NCBI GenBank assembly: GCA_903928445.1
Contig: CAIYRB010000198.1
Span: forward strand, 124,001 to 188,000
DNA: 64,000 bases
Reading direction: 5' to 3'
From: an uncultured Pseudomonadota bacterium
GTDB lineage: Bacteria > Bdellovibrionota_B > Oligoflexia > Oligoflexales > CAIYRB01
Within the stretch, counting starts at the first letter, position 1. The number at the start of each line of letters is the position of its first letter. This document shows, one piece after another, positions 9,177 through 18,932 of this stretch. The position numbers and the translations under genes are program-made. Below the pieces are notes generated by a model. That model searched no databases and was not told the DNA's origin. It saw only the letters and a program-made list of their open reading frames with translations.

Positions 9177-10256
9177 CTACTTACTGCGTCTCAGAGACCG
9201 CTTCGTCAGGTGACGCTGCAACGCTAGGTCGACTAATCGGGTCAACAATACTTGGGCGTCAACACCGCTTGCCGCCCACAATTGCGGGTACTGAGAGATC
9301 TCGGTAAATCCCGGGATCGTATTCACCTCGTTGAAGTAAAAATCACCACTACCCTTCTCCAAAAAGAGATCAACTCGAGCCATCCCATACAGTTCTAAAC
9401 CAACGAAGACCTGGCGCGCCATCTGCTGGGCGACTTTGACCTGACTCGACTCCAGGTGGGCAGGAACTTGGACACTGGAACCGGCAGCATCTAGATACTT
9501 GGCATCGTAGCTGTAGAAGTCCGCGTGGGCGATGACCTCACCAGGAACGGAAAGGGCGGGATCGTAATCACCCAGACATGCCACCTCGATCTCACGGACG
9601 TTGAGGCCTTTTTCGATCATGATCCGATCGTCGAAGGCCAGTGCCTCTATGCATGCAGGGATCAATTCGGCTGCCGTCTTCACCTTGCTGACACCAACCG
9701 AACTGCCTAACCTAGCGGGCTTCACAAATAGCGGCAAACCTAGCTCCGTGAGAGCCCGGGCGCATAGTGCCTCACCCCGCTTCGTCCAGTGCTGAGCCCG
9801 CACATCAAGCCAAGGCACCACAGGCACCCCGGCGGCTTGCGCCAACCGTTTCGACACAACTTTGTCCATGCCAATCGCCGAGCCCAAGGTGTCAGGCCCA
9901 ACAAAGGGTACCCCTGAAAGCTCTAACAGCCCTTGCATGGTGCCGTCTTCGCCAAAGCTCCCGTGCAGCACAGGAAAGACTACTGGTGGAGATGCGGCCG
10001 CCTGGAAACCCAAGGACCCCGGCGGGACCGGCCCGCTAGCTTGGCGGACAATGGCAACCGGACCAGGCACTGCGGCAAGAAGTTTGGCGGTATCTTGCGG
10101 CCACCAACTGCCCTCCTTATCAATGCCTATCGCTTTGACATCGAAGCGCTTCGGATCCAAATTGCGTAGAATAAAATTGGCGCTACGGCAGGAGACTTCG
10201 TGTTCGGTCGAACGACCTCCGTAAAGCACTAGAACTTCGTGCTTAGCCTCAGGCAT
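9177..10256 (-). CDS. ddl: D-alanine--D-alanine ligase
   Basis: VLVLYGGRSTEHEVSCRSA, VFPVLHGSFGEDGTMQGLLEL, FYFNEVNTIPGFTEISQYPQLW. Confidence 0.95.
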   Translation of the reverse strand: MPEAKHEVLVLYGGRSTEHEVSCRSANFILRNLDPKRFDVKAIGIDKEGSWWPQDTAKLLAAVPGPVAIVRQASGPVPPGSLGFQAAASPPVVFPVLHGSFGEDGTMQGLLELSGVPFVGPDTLGSAIGMDKVVSKRLAQAAGVPVVPWLDVRAQHWTKRGEALCARALTELGLPLFVKPARLGSSVGVSKVKTAAELIPACIEALAFDDRIMIEKGLNVREIEVACLGDYDPALSVPGEVIAHADFYSYDAKYLDAAGSSVQVPAHLESSQVKVAQQMARQVFVGLELYGMARVDLFLEKGSGDFYFNEVNTIPGFTEISQYPQLWAASGVDAQVLLTRLVDLALQRHLTKRSLRRSK

Positions 10257-10359
10257 AGGACATGCCTCCTATCAATCATTGCATGAACTTGGGGCGACGT
10301 ATGGATAGTGTACAGCAACCAAGTCATTTCGCAGCGAGAAAGGGGAGGCTTACATTTCT

Positions 10360-12306
10360 ATGAGCAAACCACGAAGCTTAACCGCTGCTTGGGAAACTTT
10401 CGTCATAATGTTTGCCATGACGCTGGTCCACCGCCTGCTCACCTTTTCTGCATTGGCGGGTACCATTACCCTATTCAGTCGCGAGGGCTTCGACTCCTGG
10501 CTAGTCGGGACTCTAAGCGATGTGTGGATCTCATACCTCGGCGCCCTCATCATTTTAACCACCTCCAGCGCCTGTTTGCTGCTAGCGCTACCGAAACTGG
10601 CCCGCGCCTGCCAATTCGCCCTCCTTGGTAGCGTCGCCGTGTCTGGAGCACTGCATTCGGTCTACGTTGACTATTTCCATATGCAAATCATTCCCTTTCA
10701 CCTGCGCTATCTGTCCGACCCAGAGTTTATCAAAGCGAACAGCAGCTCGCTGGCGGGGTGGAATGTCGGTCTGTCGCTGCTCGTCTTCCCGCTGACCTGG
10801 TTGAGCATCCGTCGCATGCGCCTGTTTCAGAGCTGGTCCAAGCCACAAACGGGCGTCGCCTTTTTCATACTGACCGTAGCGGCGGCCATCGCTCACAACC
10901 GAAATATCAACTTCCGAGAGCAGTGGTTCGTTCCGTTTAACCTTCAGGTCAATGCCCTTGAGCGGCTTTACCGCCACCTTGATACGACTCGAATCCCACC
11001 TCCACTGGTGCCATCACAGCTCGAGGAGGTGGCATTAAACGTGGCCTCTAGCCCCCCTGTGGCGGCTGACCCGATTGCCGCGCAGTTATTACAATTAATC
11101 ACAAAACCGACCGGGGACCTTGCATCGGCACCGTTGCTCCAGGCATTGCAGCGCGCTTTTGCCGCCGATAAGAGTGCCGGACAAAAGCCGATCATCCTGG
11201 TCGTCTTGATGGAGTCGATGCGTCCGGCGGAGACTGGCTACTTTGCGCCGCAGGCGGGCCCCAGTTTAACCCCTACGCTCGATACACTTGCTAGCGAAGG
11301 CGTGGCATTCACGCATGCCTATTCCACTGGTTCAGTCACCAGAGGCGCCCAAGAAGCAACCTTCTGTGGCTATCTAGGTAGTCGAAGCACGTCGCTGATG
11401 CGAGGAGAAGCCTCAGCTCGCATGGTCTGCTTGCCGGACTTGATCGGCGCGGGACCAGGCCTCCCTAAGGAGGGCGTCGTAGCTTGGCTACATGGTGGCG
11501 ACCAGCGCTTTGACGGCCAGGTTGAGTTTTGGCGCAGCCATGGCATCACTGAGTTTATGTCATTGGACGATTTTCCTAGCGCGGCTCCCCGCAACGGCTG
11601 GGGCATCGGCGACAAAACATTCTTCAGGGCTGCTGCCGCCAGGCTCATCGCGCTGAGACAAAGGACGGAGGCAGCCTATGTTCTCGGCATGGCGCTGTCG
11701 GTTTCAAACCACATCCCGTGGGCCTTGCCTTCGGACGCGGGAGACGAAAGCCACCTGCCTCGCGCTATGGGGCACCCCAGCTATGCCACTACGGCTTATG
11801 CCGACGCCGCGCTGGGCGAATTGGTCGCCACACTGCACAGCTCCGGGTTGTGGAACCACACCCTGATCATCCTGGCTAGCGACCACGGCACCCTATTGCC
11901 GCCGCTCTTTGATCTCTATCAGGGACAGAACCACCCGGACCTTCAGTTGGCATCGCACATCAATCTGCTACTCAGCGGAGGCCTCATGCACCGCGCACTC
12001 CAGACCCAGGGCCTCGCCAATCTTCGCATCGACCGCCTCGTCAGCCAGGCCGATATCGCGCCGCTCATAGCCGACGTGTTATCGATTTCAGGACGTTTTA
12101 TGGCAGAGGACCCGCTGTTGCCAGAGCGCCACCTCCCAGTTCTGTCCGATTTGGAACAGGACTTGTTTGACCATGAGTCGGGCCGGGCATTTAGCAGCAG
12201 CGACGTCACCACGGCCGAGATCAGCGCTCACGCCCTGAAGCCGGACGAACGCAAGGCTTTGCTTTTTTACCAAAGCTTTCTTCAGTATATCTATCAACCG
12301 CGCTAG
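10360..12306 (+). CDS. Membrane-anchored sulfatase/alkaline-phosphatase superfamily protein (LTA synthase / phosphoethanolamine transferase-like)
   Basis: N-terminal TM segments; VVLMESMRPAETGYF..LTPTLDTLASEGVAFTHAYSTG; LIILASDHG. Confidence 0.75.
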   Translation: MSKPRSLTAAWETFVIMFAMTLVHRLLTFSALAGTITLFSREGFDSWLVGTLSDVWISYLGALIILTTSSACLLLALPKLARACQFALLGSVAVSGALHSVYVDYFHMQIIPFHLRYLSDPEFIKANSSSLAGWNVGLSLLVFPLTWLSIRRMRLFQSWSKPQTGVAFFILTVAAAIAHNRNINFREQWFVPFNLQVNALERLYRHLDTTRIPPPLVPSQLEEVALNVASSPPVAADPIAAQLLQLITKPTGDLASAPLLQALQRAFAADKSAGQKPIILVVLMESMRPAETGYFAPQAGPSLTPTLDTLASEGVAFTHAYSTGSVTRGAQEATFCGYLGSRSTSLMRGEASARMVCLPDLIGAGPGLPKEGVVAWLHGGDQRFDGQVEFWRSHGITEFMSLDDFPSAAPRNGWGIGDKTFFRAAAARLIALRQRTEAAYVLGMALSVSNHIPWALPSDAGDESHLPRAMGHPSYATTAYADAALGELVATLHSSGLWNHTLIILASDHGTLLPPLFDLYQGQNHPDLQLASHINLLLSGGLMHRALQTQGLANLRIDRLVSQADIAPLIADVLSISGRFMAEDPLLPERHLPVLSDLEQDLFDHESGRAFSSSDVTTAEISAHALKPDERKALLFYQSFLQYIYQPR

Positions 12307-13031
12307 GACACCTTTTTAGCGCTCTTTGCCGGACGTTCCTCGGGAAACACATTGTAGAAAATCTTCTTCTCGTCTTCCATGGTGTAAGAGCGAAAGACAA
12401 AGGTTTTAAGTTCCTTGGTAAAGCGCTCAACATTTGACTCCTTGCAACGCTCTTCGAAGTCAGTCAAAAGGTAAGTCAAGCTAGTCTGCATAGCGTTAAG
12501 CGCGGTGACCACATGTTCAATCTTTTGGGCGATCACATCGTCCCTCGATAGCGCCCCCATCATGCTGATCAACATACCCTGAAGGTCACCGTCGAGCGTC
12601 TCCATCGCCTCCATGTGCTTGGAGAACAAGCCCGAGCCGCGACGTAGTTTGTCACCCCCTTCATTGCCGTTGACTGCAGTGAATACCGTCGACGATCCTG
12701 TCTTGGTCGGCACTGCAGCTAGGGTCGGTACCGCAGCTGTCCCACCCGAGGCGGCCATCTCCATAATCTCATTCACTTCGTTCTGAACCGAGTCCATGAT
12801 CTTTGAAGCTTCAGCGTCCGGATTGGTATAAGTCGCGACCAGCACTTCATTAGCCTCACGCTTTTTCGCCGACGTTTTCTCACTGATTTCATTAATGCCC
12901 TGCATCACCCCATCGACCGTCTCGCGCATGGTGCCCTGGATACTCTGCAGGCTTTTTTCCAGCAGGTCGGTAAAATTACGAACGAAGGCGATGAGGTTTC
13001 TCGTCGCATGTTTGTCGATCGAAGAAGTCAT
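12303..13031 (-). CDS. Putative CheZ-like chemotaxis phosphatase / CheY-associated protein
   Basis: Helical protein with DDVIAQKIEHV (DxxxQ) motif, immediately downstream of a cheY-like gene. Confidence 0.45.
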   Translation of the reverse strand: MTSSIDKHATRNLIAFVRNFTDLLEKSLQSIQGTMRETVDGVMQGINEISEKTSAKKREANEVLVATYTNPDAEASKIMDSVQNEVNEIMEMAASGGTAAVPTLAAVPTKTGSSTVFTAVNGNEGGDKLRRGSGLFSKHMEAMETLDGDLQGMLISMMGALSRDDVIAQKIEHVVTALNAMQTSLTYLLTDFEERCKESNVERFTKELKTFVFRSYTMEDEKKIFYNVFPEERPAKSAKKVS

Positions 13032-13060
13032 AATGGCAATTCCTTGGTGGGGTTTTAGGC

Positions 13061-13429
13061 TCAACCAACTAGCTTATTAACAACGGCCACGAGTTGCTCT
13101 GGTTTAAACGGCTTGACAAGCCAGCCCTTTGCGCCAGCAGCCTTTGCTCGCTCCACTAACTCACCCGCGCCTTCTGTGGTTAACATGACAATAGGTGGGT
13201 GAGTCAGAGTCGCGTCACCCTTGATTGCCTCAACCATTTCCAGGCCGTTCATATTCGGCATGTTGACGTCGCTGATAATCATCGCGACCTCGGGATGAGC
13301 CCTAAGCTTGACGATGCCATCTTTGCCGTCTTCAGCCTCAACAACTTCGAAGCCGCCCTTGCTCAGGGTAAAATTAACCTGCTGACGGATCGTCCGCGAG
13401 TCGTCAACTATAAGAACTTTCTTGCCCAT
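13061..13429 (-). CDS. CheY-like single-domain response regulator
   Basis: KVLIVDDSRTIRQQV, MIISDVNMPNMNGLEM, VMLTTEG, KGWLVKPFKPEQL; complete receiver domain. Confidence 0.92.
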   Translation of the reverse strand: MGKKVLIVDDSRTIRQQVNFTLSKGGFEVVEAEDGKDGIVKLRAHPEVAMIISDVNMPNMNGLEMVEAIKGDATLTHPPIVMLTTEGAGELVERAKAAGAKGWLVKPFKPEQLVAVVNKLVG

Positions 13430-13550
13430 GGTGCCCCCCCCTGCGATCAATCGCAATGGACCTATCGGTCATCGCGACGCAAACGTTAGCAAGAAAATCA
13501 AAGGCGCCAGAGGCTGCGCGATAACCGCCTGAAATAACGATAAAAATTAT

Positions 13551-13934
13551 CTAGTATTGACGGTAGCTTTTTTCTTCTCGCAGCAGCGAACCGGCCTTAG
13601 CGTTAATCCGTGCTTTGATCGCTGCGCGCCGGTCGTTGGTAACGTAAACGGCGCGGGCTAGAGCGATAAACTCAGCGTCGAAGGCTTTTGCCCGTTCCTT
13701 GTCGCGAATGTCATCCTCAATCCGCCAAAGTTCCGCATTTACTCGTTCCAGATCAAGAGCCTCTGGGCTGCCAAGATCGATACGCGCGGCGATACAAACT
13801 TGGTTGAGTGCCGCTAATTCCGTTCTGATATTGACTAGCTTCGAGGCGTCTTTAATCTCTCGCTGCTTAATATTAAGGATGGTGACCTTGTCGACAAGTT
13901 CGCCAACCGAAATCGGCACCAACACTTCGCTCAT
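13551..13934 (-). CDS. DUF6165-like conserved hypothetical protein
   Basis: Motif ISVGELVDKVTILNIKQREI...KLVNIRTEL resembles DUF6165 proteins (from memory). Confidence 0.6.
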   Translation of the reverse strand: MSEVLVPISVGELVDKVTILNIKQREIKDASKLVNIRTELAALNQVCIAARIDLGSPEALDLERVNAELWRIEDDIRDKERAKAFDAEFIALARAVYVTNDRRAAIKARINAKAGSLLREEKSYRQY

Positions 13935-14037
13935 TTTAATGGAGACCTCACGCTAGAACAAAAACCAATGCATCCATGACCATGGATCCTGATATAATGA
14001 CGAAAACCCGGTTGCTTAGCAAATAAGGCGTGCCGCA

Positions 14038-14976
14038 TTGATTCCAAAGCTGCGCATCATCCGACCTTCCAGTCGCGAGGCCACGGACCTGCTTTCCGAG
14101 CGACTGGTAACCCTGCGTCAGCTCGGGTTTATTGTTTTGTACGAAGATTTGCCTAAAGACCCCAACTGGGCCTACACGGCCGCAACAGCCGCTGATCGAG
14201 GCCTGGCACTGACCACAGCTTTGGCAGAAGTCGACTCCGACGTCATCGTCTGCGCCAGAGGTGGATATGGGGCTAGCGACCTGCTGCCGTTGCTGCCGTG
14301 GGACACTTTAAAAAATCAGCGGCCAAAGATGATCGTTGGCTTTTCCGATGTTTCCGCGCTCCATGGAGCATTTTATGCTCGCTTAGGCTGGCCTGGGCTC
14401 CATGGGCCGATGCCCGCAACGGTACTATGGGGCAAAGACGACGTCACAAGTGATACCCAGGCCTTGCTGCTTAACCTGCGGCAATGGGTCGATGGCAAAT
14501 CAATGACCGGCTCATTGCCTATCAGCCCAGTCGCGCATGCACCTCATGGGCCCATACAGGGGCGCTTATTCGGAGGTTGCTTTACGGTCTTGACCAATCT
14601 CATTGGCACCCCGTTTTTCCCGGGTTCTCTCGCAGATCACATCCTGTTTCTCGAAGATACTGATGAGCATCCCGGACGCCTGACTAGGGCCTTTAATCAA
14701 TGGCTGCAAGCTGGGTTGTTAACAGGCGTGCGTGCACTAGTGATTGGTCACTTGCGCAACCTGGGGCCAAACATTCCGGACAGTGCTGCCTTCATGCTGG
14801 CCCAGTTCGCCAGCCGCTCAAACCTCCCCGTCTTCCACAGTCCGAACTTCGGTCACACGAGTCCAAACTTTCCGCTGGCGATTGGCGCCAATGCGAGCAT
14901 CCACGCGGGGCGGCTCTCCTGGCATCTCGACCAAGCGAGCCGCAGGCCCAGCTCTAACCAGGATCCCAAGACATGA
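14038..14976 (+). CDS. LD-carboxypeptidase (S66 family, LdcA/MccF-like)
   Basis: VCARGGYGASDLLPLLPWDTL, KMIVGFSDVSALHGAFYARLGWPGLHGPM; TTG start; overlaps mpl by 4 nt. Confidence 0.88.
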   Translation: MIPKLRIIRPSSREATDLLSERLVTLRQLGFIVLYEDLPKDPNWAYTAATAADRGLALTTALAEVDSDVIVCARGGYGASDLLPLLPWDTLKNQRPKMIVGFSDVSALHGAFYARLGWPGLHGPMPATVLWGKDDVTSDTQALLLNLRQWVDGKSMTGSLPISPVAHAPHGPIQGRLFGGCFTVLTNLIGTPFFPGSLADHILFLEDTDEHPGRLTRAFNQWLQAGLLTGVRALVIGHLRNLGPNIPDSAAFMLAQFASRSNLPVFHSPNFGHTSPNFPLAIGANASIHAGRLSWHLDQASRRPSSNQDPKT

Positions 14977-16433
14977 GTATTCAACTTAAGCAGGGCGCCA
15001 AGATCTACTTTCTGGGTATCGGCGGAACCGGCATGGCCTCAGTCGCTGGTTTGTGCCAAGAGGCCGGCTTTGTCGTCAGCGGCAGCGATGGAGCGCTCTA
15101 TCCACCGATGTCTACCATGCTCGCAGACCTAAAGATCCCAGTGCGAACTCCCTATGCGCCCAGTAACCTGAGCGACCTGCACCCCGACCTCGTCGTCGTC
15201 GCCAATGCCCTGTCGCGTGGCCACCCCGAGCTTGAGGCGATGCTCAACTCGGGCCTTCCCTACACCAGCTTTCCGCAGCTACTGGGTGACGTTTTTCTGG
15301 CTGAGCGCACCAGCTGCGTCGTTGCCGGAACGCATGGCAAAACCACAACAACTTCGCTCCTCAGCCACGTGCTATTCGAGCTCGGCGAAGACCCGAGCTT
15401 CATCATAGGCGGCATCCCCCGTAACTTTCCCAGAAGCATGCGCCTTGGCCAAAGCCGCCTGTTTGTGATCGAGGGTGACGAATATGACACGGCCTTCTTT
15501 GACAAAGGACCAAAATTCCTCCACTACCACCCGAAACACTTAATCTTAAACAACCTCGAATACGATCACGCAGATATCTACCCCAACCTCGAAGCGATTG
15601 CCGCCCAGTTCGAACATGTAGTCAACCTGGTACCAAACAAGCGCCAGGTCATCGCCAACGTCGATGACCCCGGCATATCCGGTCTGATCGACCGCATGGG
15701 GCTACACCACGAAGTGATGCGCGTGGCGACGCTGGGCGCATCGCCAGGCGCCGACGTTTCTGTCAAGTCATACAAAGCACAGGCCTTGGACGCGGGAACG
15801 CAACTATGGACCGCGCAAATCGATACGCCTAAGCTCGGTGAGCTCACCATTTCGACGCACCTATCAGGCCGCCACAACCTAGCCAACATTGCCCAGGTCA
15901 TCGCCTGCCTAATCAGCCTGGAGGACTCCGGAGAGCTGAAGCAGCGCCTGGCCGCCCCGAGTCTGGCTGCCGCCATCAAGTCCTTCCAAAACGTCCAACG
16001 ACGCCTCGACCTCCTGGCTAGTCGCGGCGGCATCGACATCTATGAAGACTTCGCCCACCATCCAACCGCGGTTCGCTTGGTGATCGAGGGATTTCGCGCC
16101 GCATACCCCAAAAAGCGCTTGCTGGTGGCGTTCGAGCCGCGCAGCGCTAGCCAACGCCGGAATGTCTTCCAACAGGCCTTCGCCGCGGCACTTGGACTTG
16201 CCGACCAAGTCTTTATCGGCGAATGCGTGCAGGACCAGCGCATCCCGGCATCGCTGCGCATGAACACCGAACAGCTGGCACAACAGGCGGGTCCTAGGGC
16301 TCAAAGCTTCGCGACCAACGACGCCCTACTCGCCGGCCTGAAGGCCAAGCTGACCCCAGGGGACGCGGTCATTTTCATGTCCAGCGGTAGCTTTTCCGGA
16401 GTCCAGCATCGCCTGGCAAAAGACTTGGGCTGA
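14973..16433 (+). CDS. mpl: UDP-N-acetylmuramate:L-alanyl-gamma-D-glutamyl-meso-diaminopimelate ligase
   Basis: IYFLGIGGTGMASVAGLCQEAGFVVSGSD, VVAGTHGKTTTTSLLSHVL, VIEGDEYDTAFFDKGPKFLHY, EDFAHHPTAV. Confidence 0.93.
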   Translation: MSIQLKQGAKIYFLGIGGTGMASVAGLCQEAGFVVSGSDGALYPPMSTMLADLKIPVRTPYAPSNLSDLHPDLVVVANALSRGHPELEAMLNSGLPYTSFPQLLGDVFLAERTSCVVAGTHGKTTTTSLLSHVLFELGEDPSFIIGGIPRNFPRSMRLGQSRLFVIEGDEYDTAFFDKGPKFLHYHPKHLILNNLEYDHADIYPNLEAIAAQFEHVVNLVPNKRQVIANVDDPGISGLIDRMGLHHEVMRVATLGASPGADVSVKSYKAQALDAGTQLWTAQIDTPKLGELTISTHLSGRHNLANIAQVIACLISLEDSGELKQRLAAPSLAAAIKSFQNVQRRLDLLASRGGIDIYEDFAHHPTAVRLVIEGFRAAYPKKRLLVAFEPRSASQRRNVFQQAFAAALGLADQVFIGECVQDQRIPASLRMNTEQLAQQAGPRAQSFATNDALLAGLKAKLTPGDAVIFMSSGSFSGVQHRLAKDLG

Positions 16434-16663
16434 TTATGCGAAAGTAGTAGCCAACAGAACGTGGATCGCATACCTAAATTGCGCCAGATGCTTGCTGCAT
16501 GAGCCCAGACCTGCGATATTAAGAAATGCAAACTTGCATTTCGAATTACTTAGAGGCAGAGTGCTGGTCAAGCTGTTTGAGCCTGTATCATTTCACCGCG
16601 GAATGTTCCGTGGGGATAAAGGTGAATTCCCAAAGGACTGCTCGGTTTTAGGAGAAGACTCAC

Positions 16664-17164
16664 ATGTTGTTGAAGAAGACGAAACAAGTTCTTGCCATCG
16701 CCACCATGCTATTCGGCATCGGCACCTTCGGTTGCACCGACGATGACAAGAAGCCAGAGGAGCCCGTGCAGCCTGCTGCTCAGGTCGACACCGCCAAGAA
16801 GCCTGAGCCGGCGCCGGCTGCAGAAGCTTTTGGCCCAAAAACCGTGTACTTCGCCTTCGATGACTACACGCTGAACGCAGACGCCCAAGGCAACCTGCAG
16901 GCCCTAGCTGACCACCTGAAAAAGGCGCAAACTTCGGTCGTTCAGGTCGAAGGTCACTGCGATGAGCGCGGCTCTGTTGAGTACAACTTGGCTCTTGGTG
17001 AGCGTCGCGCCCAATCGGTCAAAAACTACCTAACGCAGCTCGGCGTTGATGGCGCCCGCCTCTCAACGATCAGCTACGGTGAAGAAAAGCCCGCCGTAGA
17101 AGGCCACGACGAAGCTGCTTGGGCGAAAAATCGCCGCGCTGAATTCACGATCACCAATCAATAA
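16664..17164 (+). CDS. pal: Peptidoglycan-associated lipoprotein (OmpA-like C-terminal domain)
   Basis: Lipobox FGIGTFGC; VEGHCDERGSVEYNLALGERRAQSVKNYL. Confidence 0.9.
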   Translation: MLLKKTKQVLAIATMLFGIGTFGCTDDDKKPEEPVQPAAQVDTAKKPEPAPAAEAFGPKTVYFAFDDYTLNADAQGNLQALADHLKKAQTSVVQVEGHCDERGSVEYNLALGERRAQSVKNYLTQLGVDGARLSTISYGEEKPAVEGHDEAAWAKNRRAEFTITNQ

Positions 17165-17180
17165 TTGGTTCTGAACTCGC

Positions 17181-17220
17181 AAGAAAAGCCAGAGGTTGCT
17201 CGCAACCTCTGGCTTTTCTT
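17181..17220 (+). terminator. Long-stem (probably bidirectional) intrinsic terminator after pal
   Basis: Perfect inverted repeat AAGAAAAGCCAGAGGTTGC-TC-GCAACCTCTGGCTTTTCTT. Confidence 0.85.
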
Positions 17221-17241
17221 ATTGAATCCTCTGAGAGAGGC

Positions 17242-17270
17242 TTGCATTTTAGCCATGACGGGGCTATTCT
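17242..17270 (+). promoter_or_regulatory. Candidate sigma70-type promoter for rny
   Basis: TTGCAT, 17 nt spacer, TATTCT, placed between the terminator and rny. Confidence 0.5.
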
Positions 17271-17360
17271 TTTCATCTTATTACTAAGTTGACCGCCCCT
17301 CGCACGGGGTGAGTTAGTGCCATTTAAAGACCCCTGCTCGGGTCGTTGCAAAGGAGTTGG

Positions 17361-18932
17361 TCCGTGGACATCGCCATCGGGAGTTTGGTGGCTGTCGTCG
17401 GAGTTTTGTTTGGCCTGTTCGTGGTCGGCGTGTTTTTGCACAAAAAACAGCTGACGGTCGCCTTCAAGAAAGCGGAAGACGAAGCTAAACAGCTACGCGA
17501 GGAAGCCCGCAAGGAAGCAGATACGATCGTCAAACAAGCGCTCAAGGACGCCAAAGACGAGGCTCGAACTAGGCGTCAGCAGTTCGAGGATGAGCAGAAG
17601 AACAGACGCGGCGAGATCAACAAGCTCGAGGCAAAGATTAAGCAGCGAGAACAGCAGCTTGAGAAGAAGCTCGAACTGGTCGAGAAACGCGAAAGCGACC
17701 TGACGACCACCGAGCAGCGCCTGAGTCAGGAAGAGCAGCATTTCCAAAAGATGAATGCAGAGTGCGGCGAGACGCTTGAAAATGCTCGGCAGACTTTACA
17801 GAACGTGGCGAAGATGTCGGCCGAGGAGGCCAAGCGCGAGCTCATTCGAACGCTTGAGGACGAAGCCCGTAAAGAGGCGCGCGGACGGCTGCAACAGATT
17901 GAAGAGCAAGCACGCAAAGACGCCGAGGAGCGCGCGCGCAGCGTCGTCAGCCTAGCGGTTCAGCGCGTTGCCGGCGAATTCGTCAGCGATGCCACGATCT
18001 CCGTCGTGTCGCTGCCAAGCGATGACATGAAGGGCCGCATAATCGGGCGCGAAGGCCGCAACATCCGTGCGCTTGAACAGGCGACCGGGGTCGATTTGAT
18101 TATCGATGACACCCCTGAGGCTGTAATCCTTTCGTGCTTCAATCCGATTCGTCGCGAAATCGCAAAGATCTCGCTTGAAAGGCTGGTAGCCGACGGGCGC
18201 ATTCACCCCGCGCGCATCGAGGAAACGGCAAAGCGAGTGACCACGGAGTTCGATCAGATCATCCGCGAGGCTGGCGAGCAGGCTGCTTTTGATATTGGTA
18301 TTACCGACCTGCACCCCGAGCTCATCAAGCACCTCGGACGACTCAAGTATCGTACCGTTGGTGTCCAGACGATCTTGCAGCACGCAGTCGAAACAGCACA
18401 GTTGTGCGGTATTATGGCTTCTGAGATGGGACTAAACGTCAAGCGGGCCAAGCGCTGCGGCTTGTTGCATGACATTGGCAAGGCGGTTGATCAGGACACT
18501 GAAGGGCACCATGCTCAGATCGGCGCCGACCTTTGTGCTCGCTGTGACGAGTCAGCCGTCGTCGTCGACGCCATTCGCCTACATCACGATGATGATATCA
18601 ACCAAGCCAGTCCTTATGCAGTCGTCCTGCACACAGCCAATGTGCTGTCTTCCAAGCGGCCGGGTGCGCGCCGTGAAGTGATGGAAACCTACCTGACTCG
18701 CCTTGGCGACATGGAGAAATTAATTAAGGGCTTCGAGGGCATTGAAGATGCTTATGTCATGCAAGCCGGCAACGAAGTCCGTGCCATGGTCAAGCCTTCG
18801 GGCGTCTCTGACCACGACTGCACCGACCTTGCCAATGACATAGCCGCCAAGCTGAGGCAGGAGATTACCTTTCCCGGGCAGGTCCGAGTCACTGTTGTTC
18901 GCGAGAGCCGAGTGACGGATTTCGCTAAATGA
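17361..18932 (+). CDS. rny: Ribonuclease Y (KH and HD domains)
   Basis: N-terminal TM plus coiled coil; MKGRIIGREGRNIRALEQATGVDLIIDDTPEAVILSCFNPIRREIAKISLERLVADGRIHPARIEE; HD motif LLHDIGKAVD; GTG start after AAGGAG. Confidence 0.95.
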   Translation, partial: SVDIAIGSLVAVVGVLFGLFVVGVFLHKKQLTVAFKKAEDEAKQLREEARKEADTIVKQALKDAKDEARTRRQQFEDEQKNRRGEINKLEAKIKQREQQLEKKLELVEKRESDLTTTEQRLSQEEQHFQKMNAECGETLENARQTLQNVAKMSAEEAKRELIRTLEDEARKEARGRLQQIEEQARKDAEERARSVVSLAVQRVAGEFVSDATISVVSLPSDDMKGRIIGREGRNIRALEQATGVDLIIDDTPEAVILSCFNPIRREIAKISLERLVADGRIHPARIEETAKRVTTEFDQIIREAGEQAAFDIGITDLHPELIKHLGRLKYRTVGVQTILQHAVETAQLCGIMASEMGLNVKRAKRCGLLHDIGKAVDQDTEGHHAQIGADLCARCDESAVVVDAIRLHHDDDINQASPYAVVLHTANVLSSKRPGARREVMETYLTRLGDMEKLIKGFEGIEDAYVMQAGNEVRAMVKPSGVSDHDCTDLANDIAAKLRQEITFPGQVRVTVVRESRVTDFAK

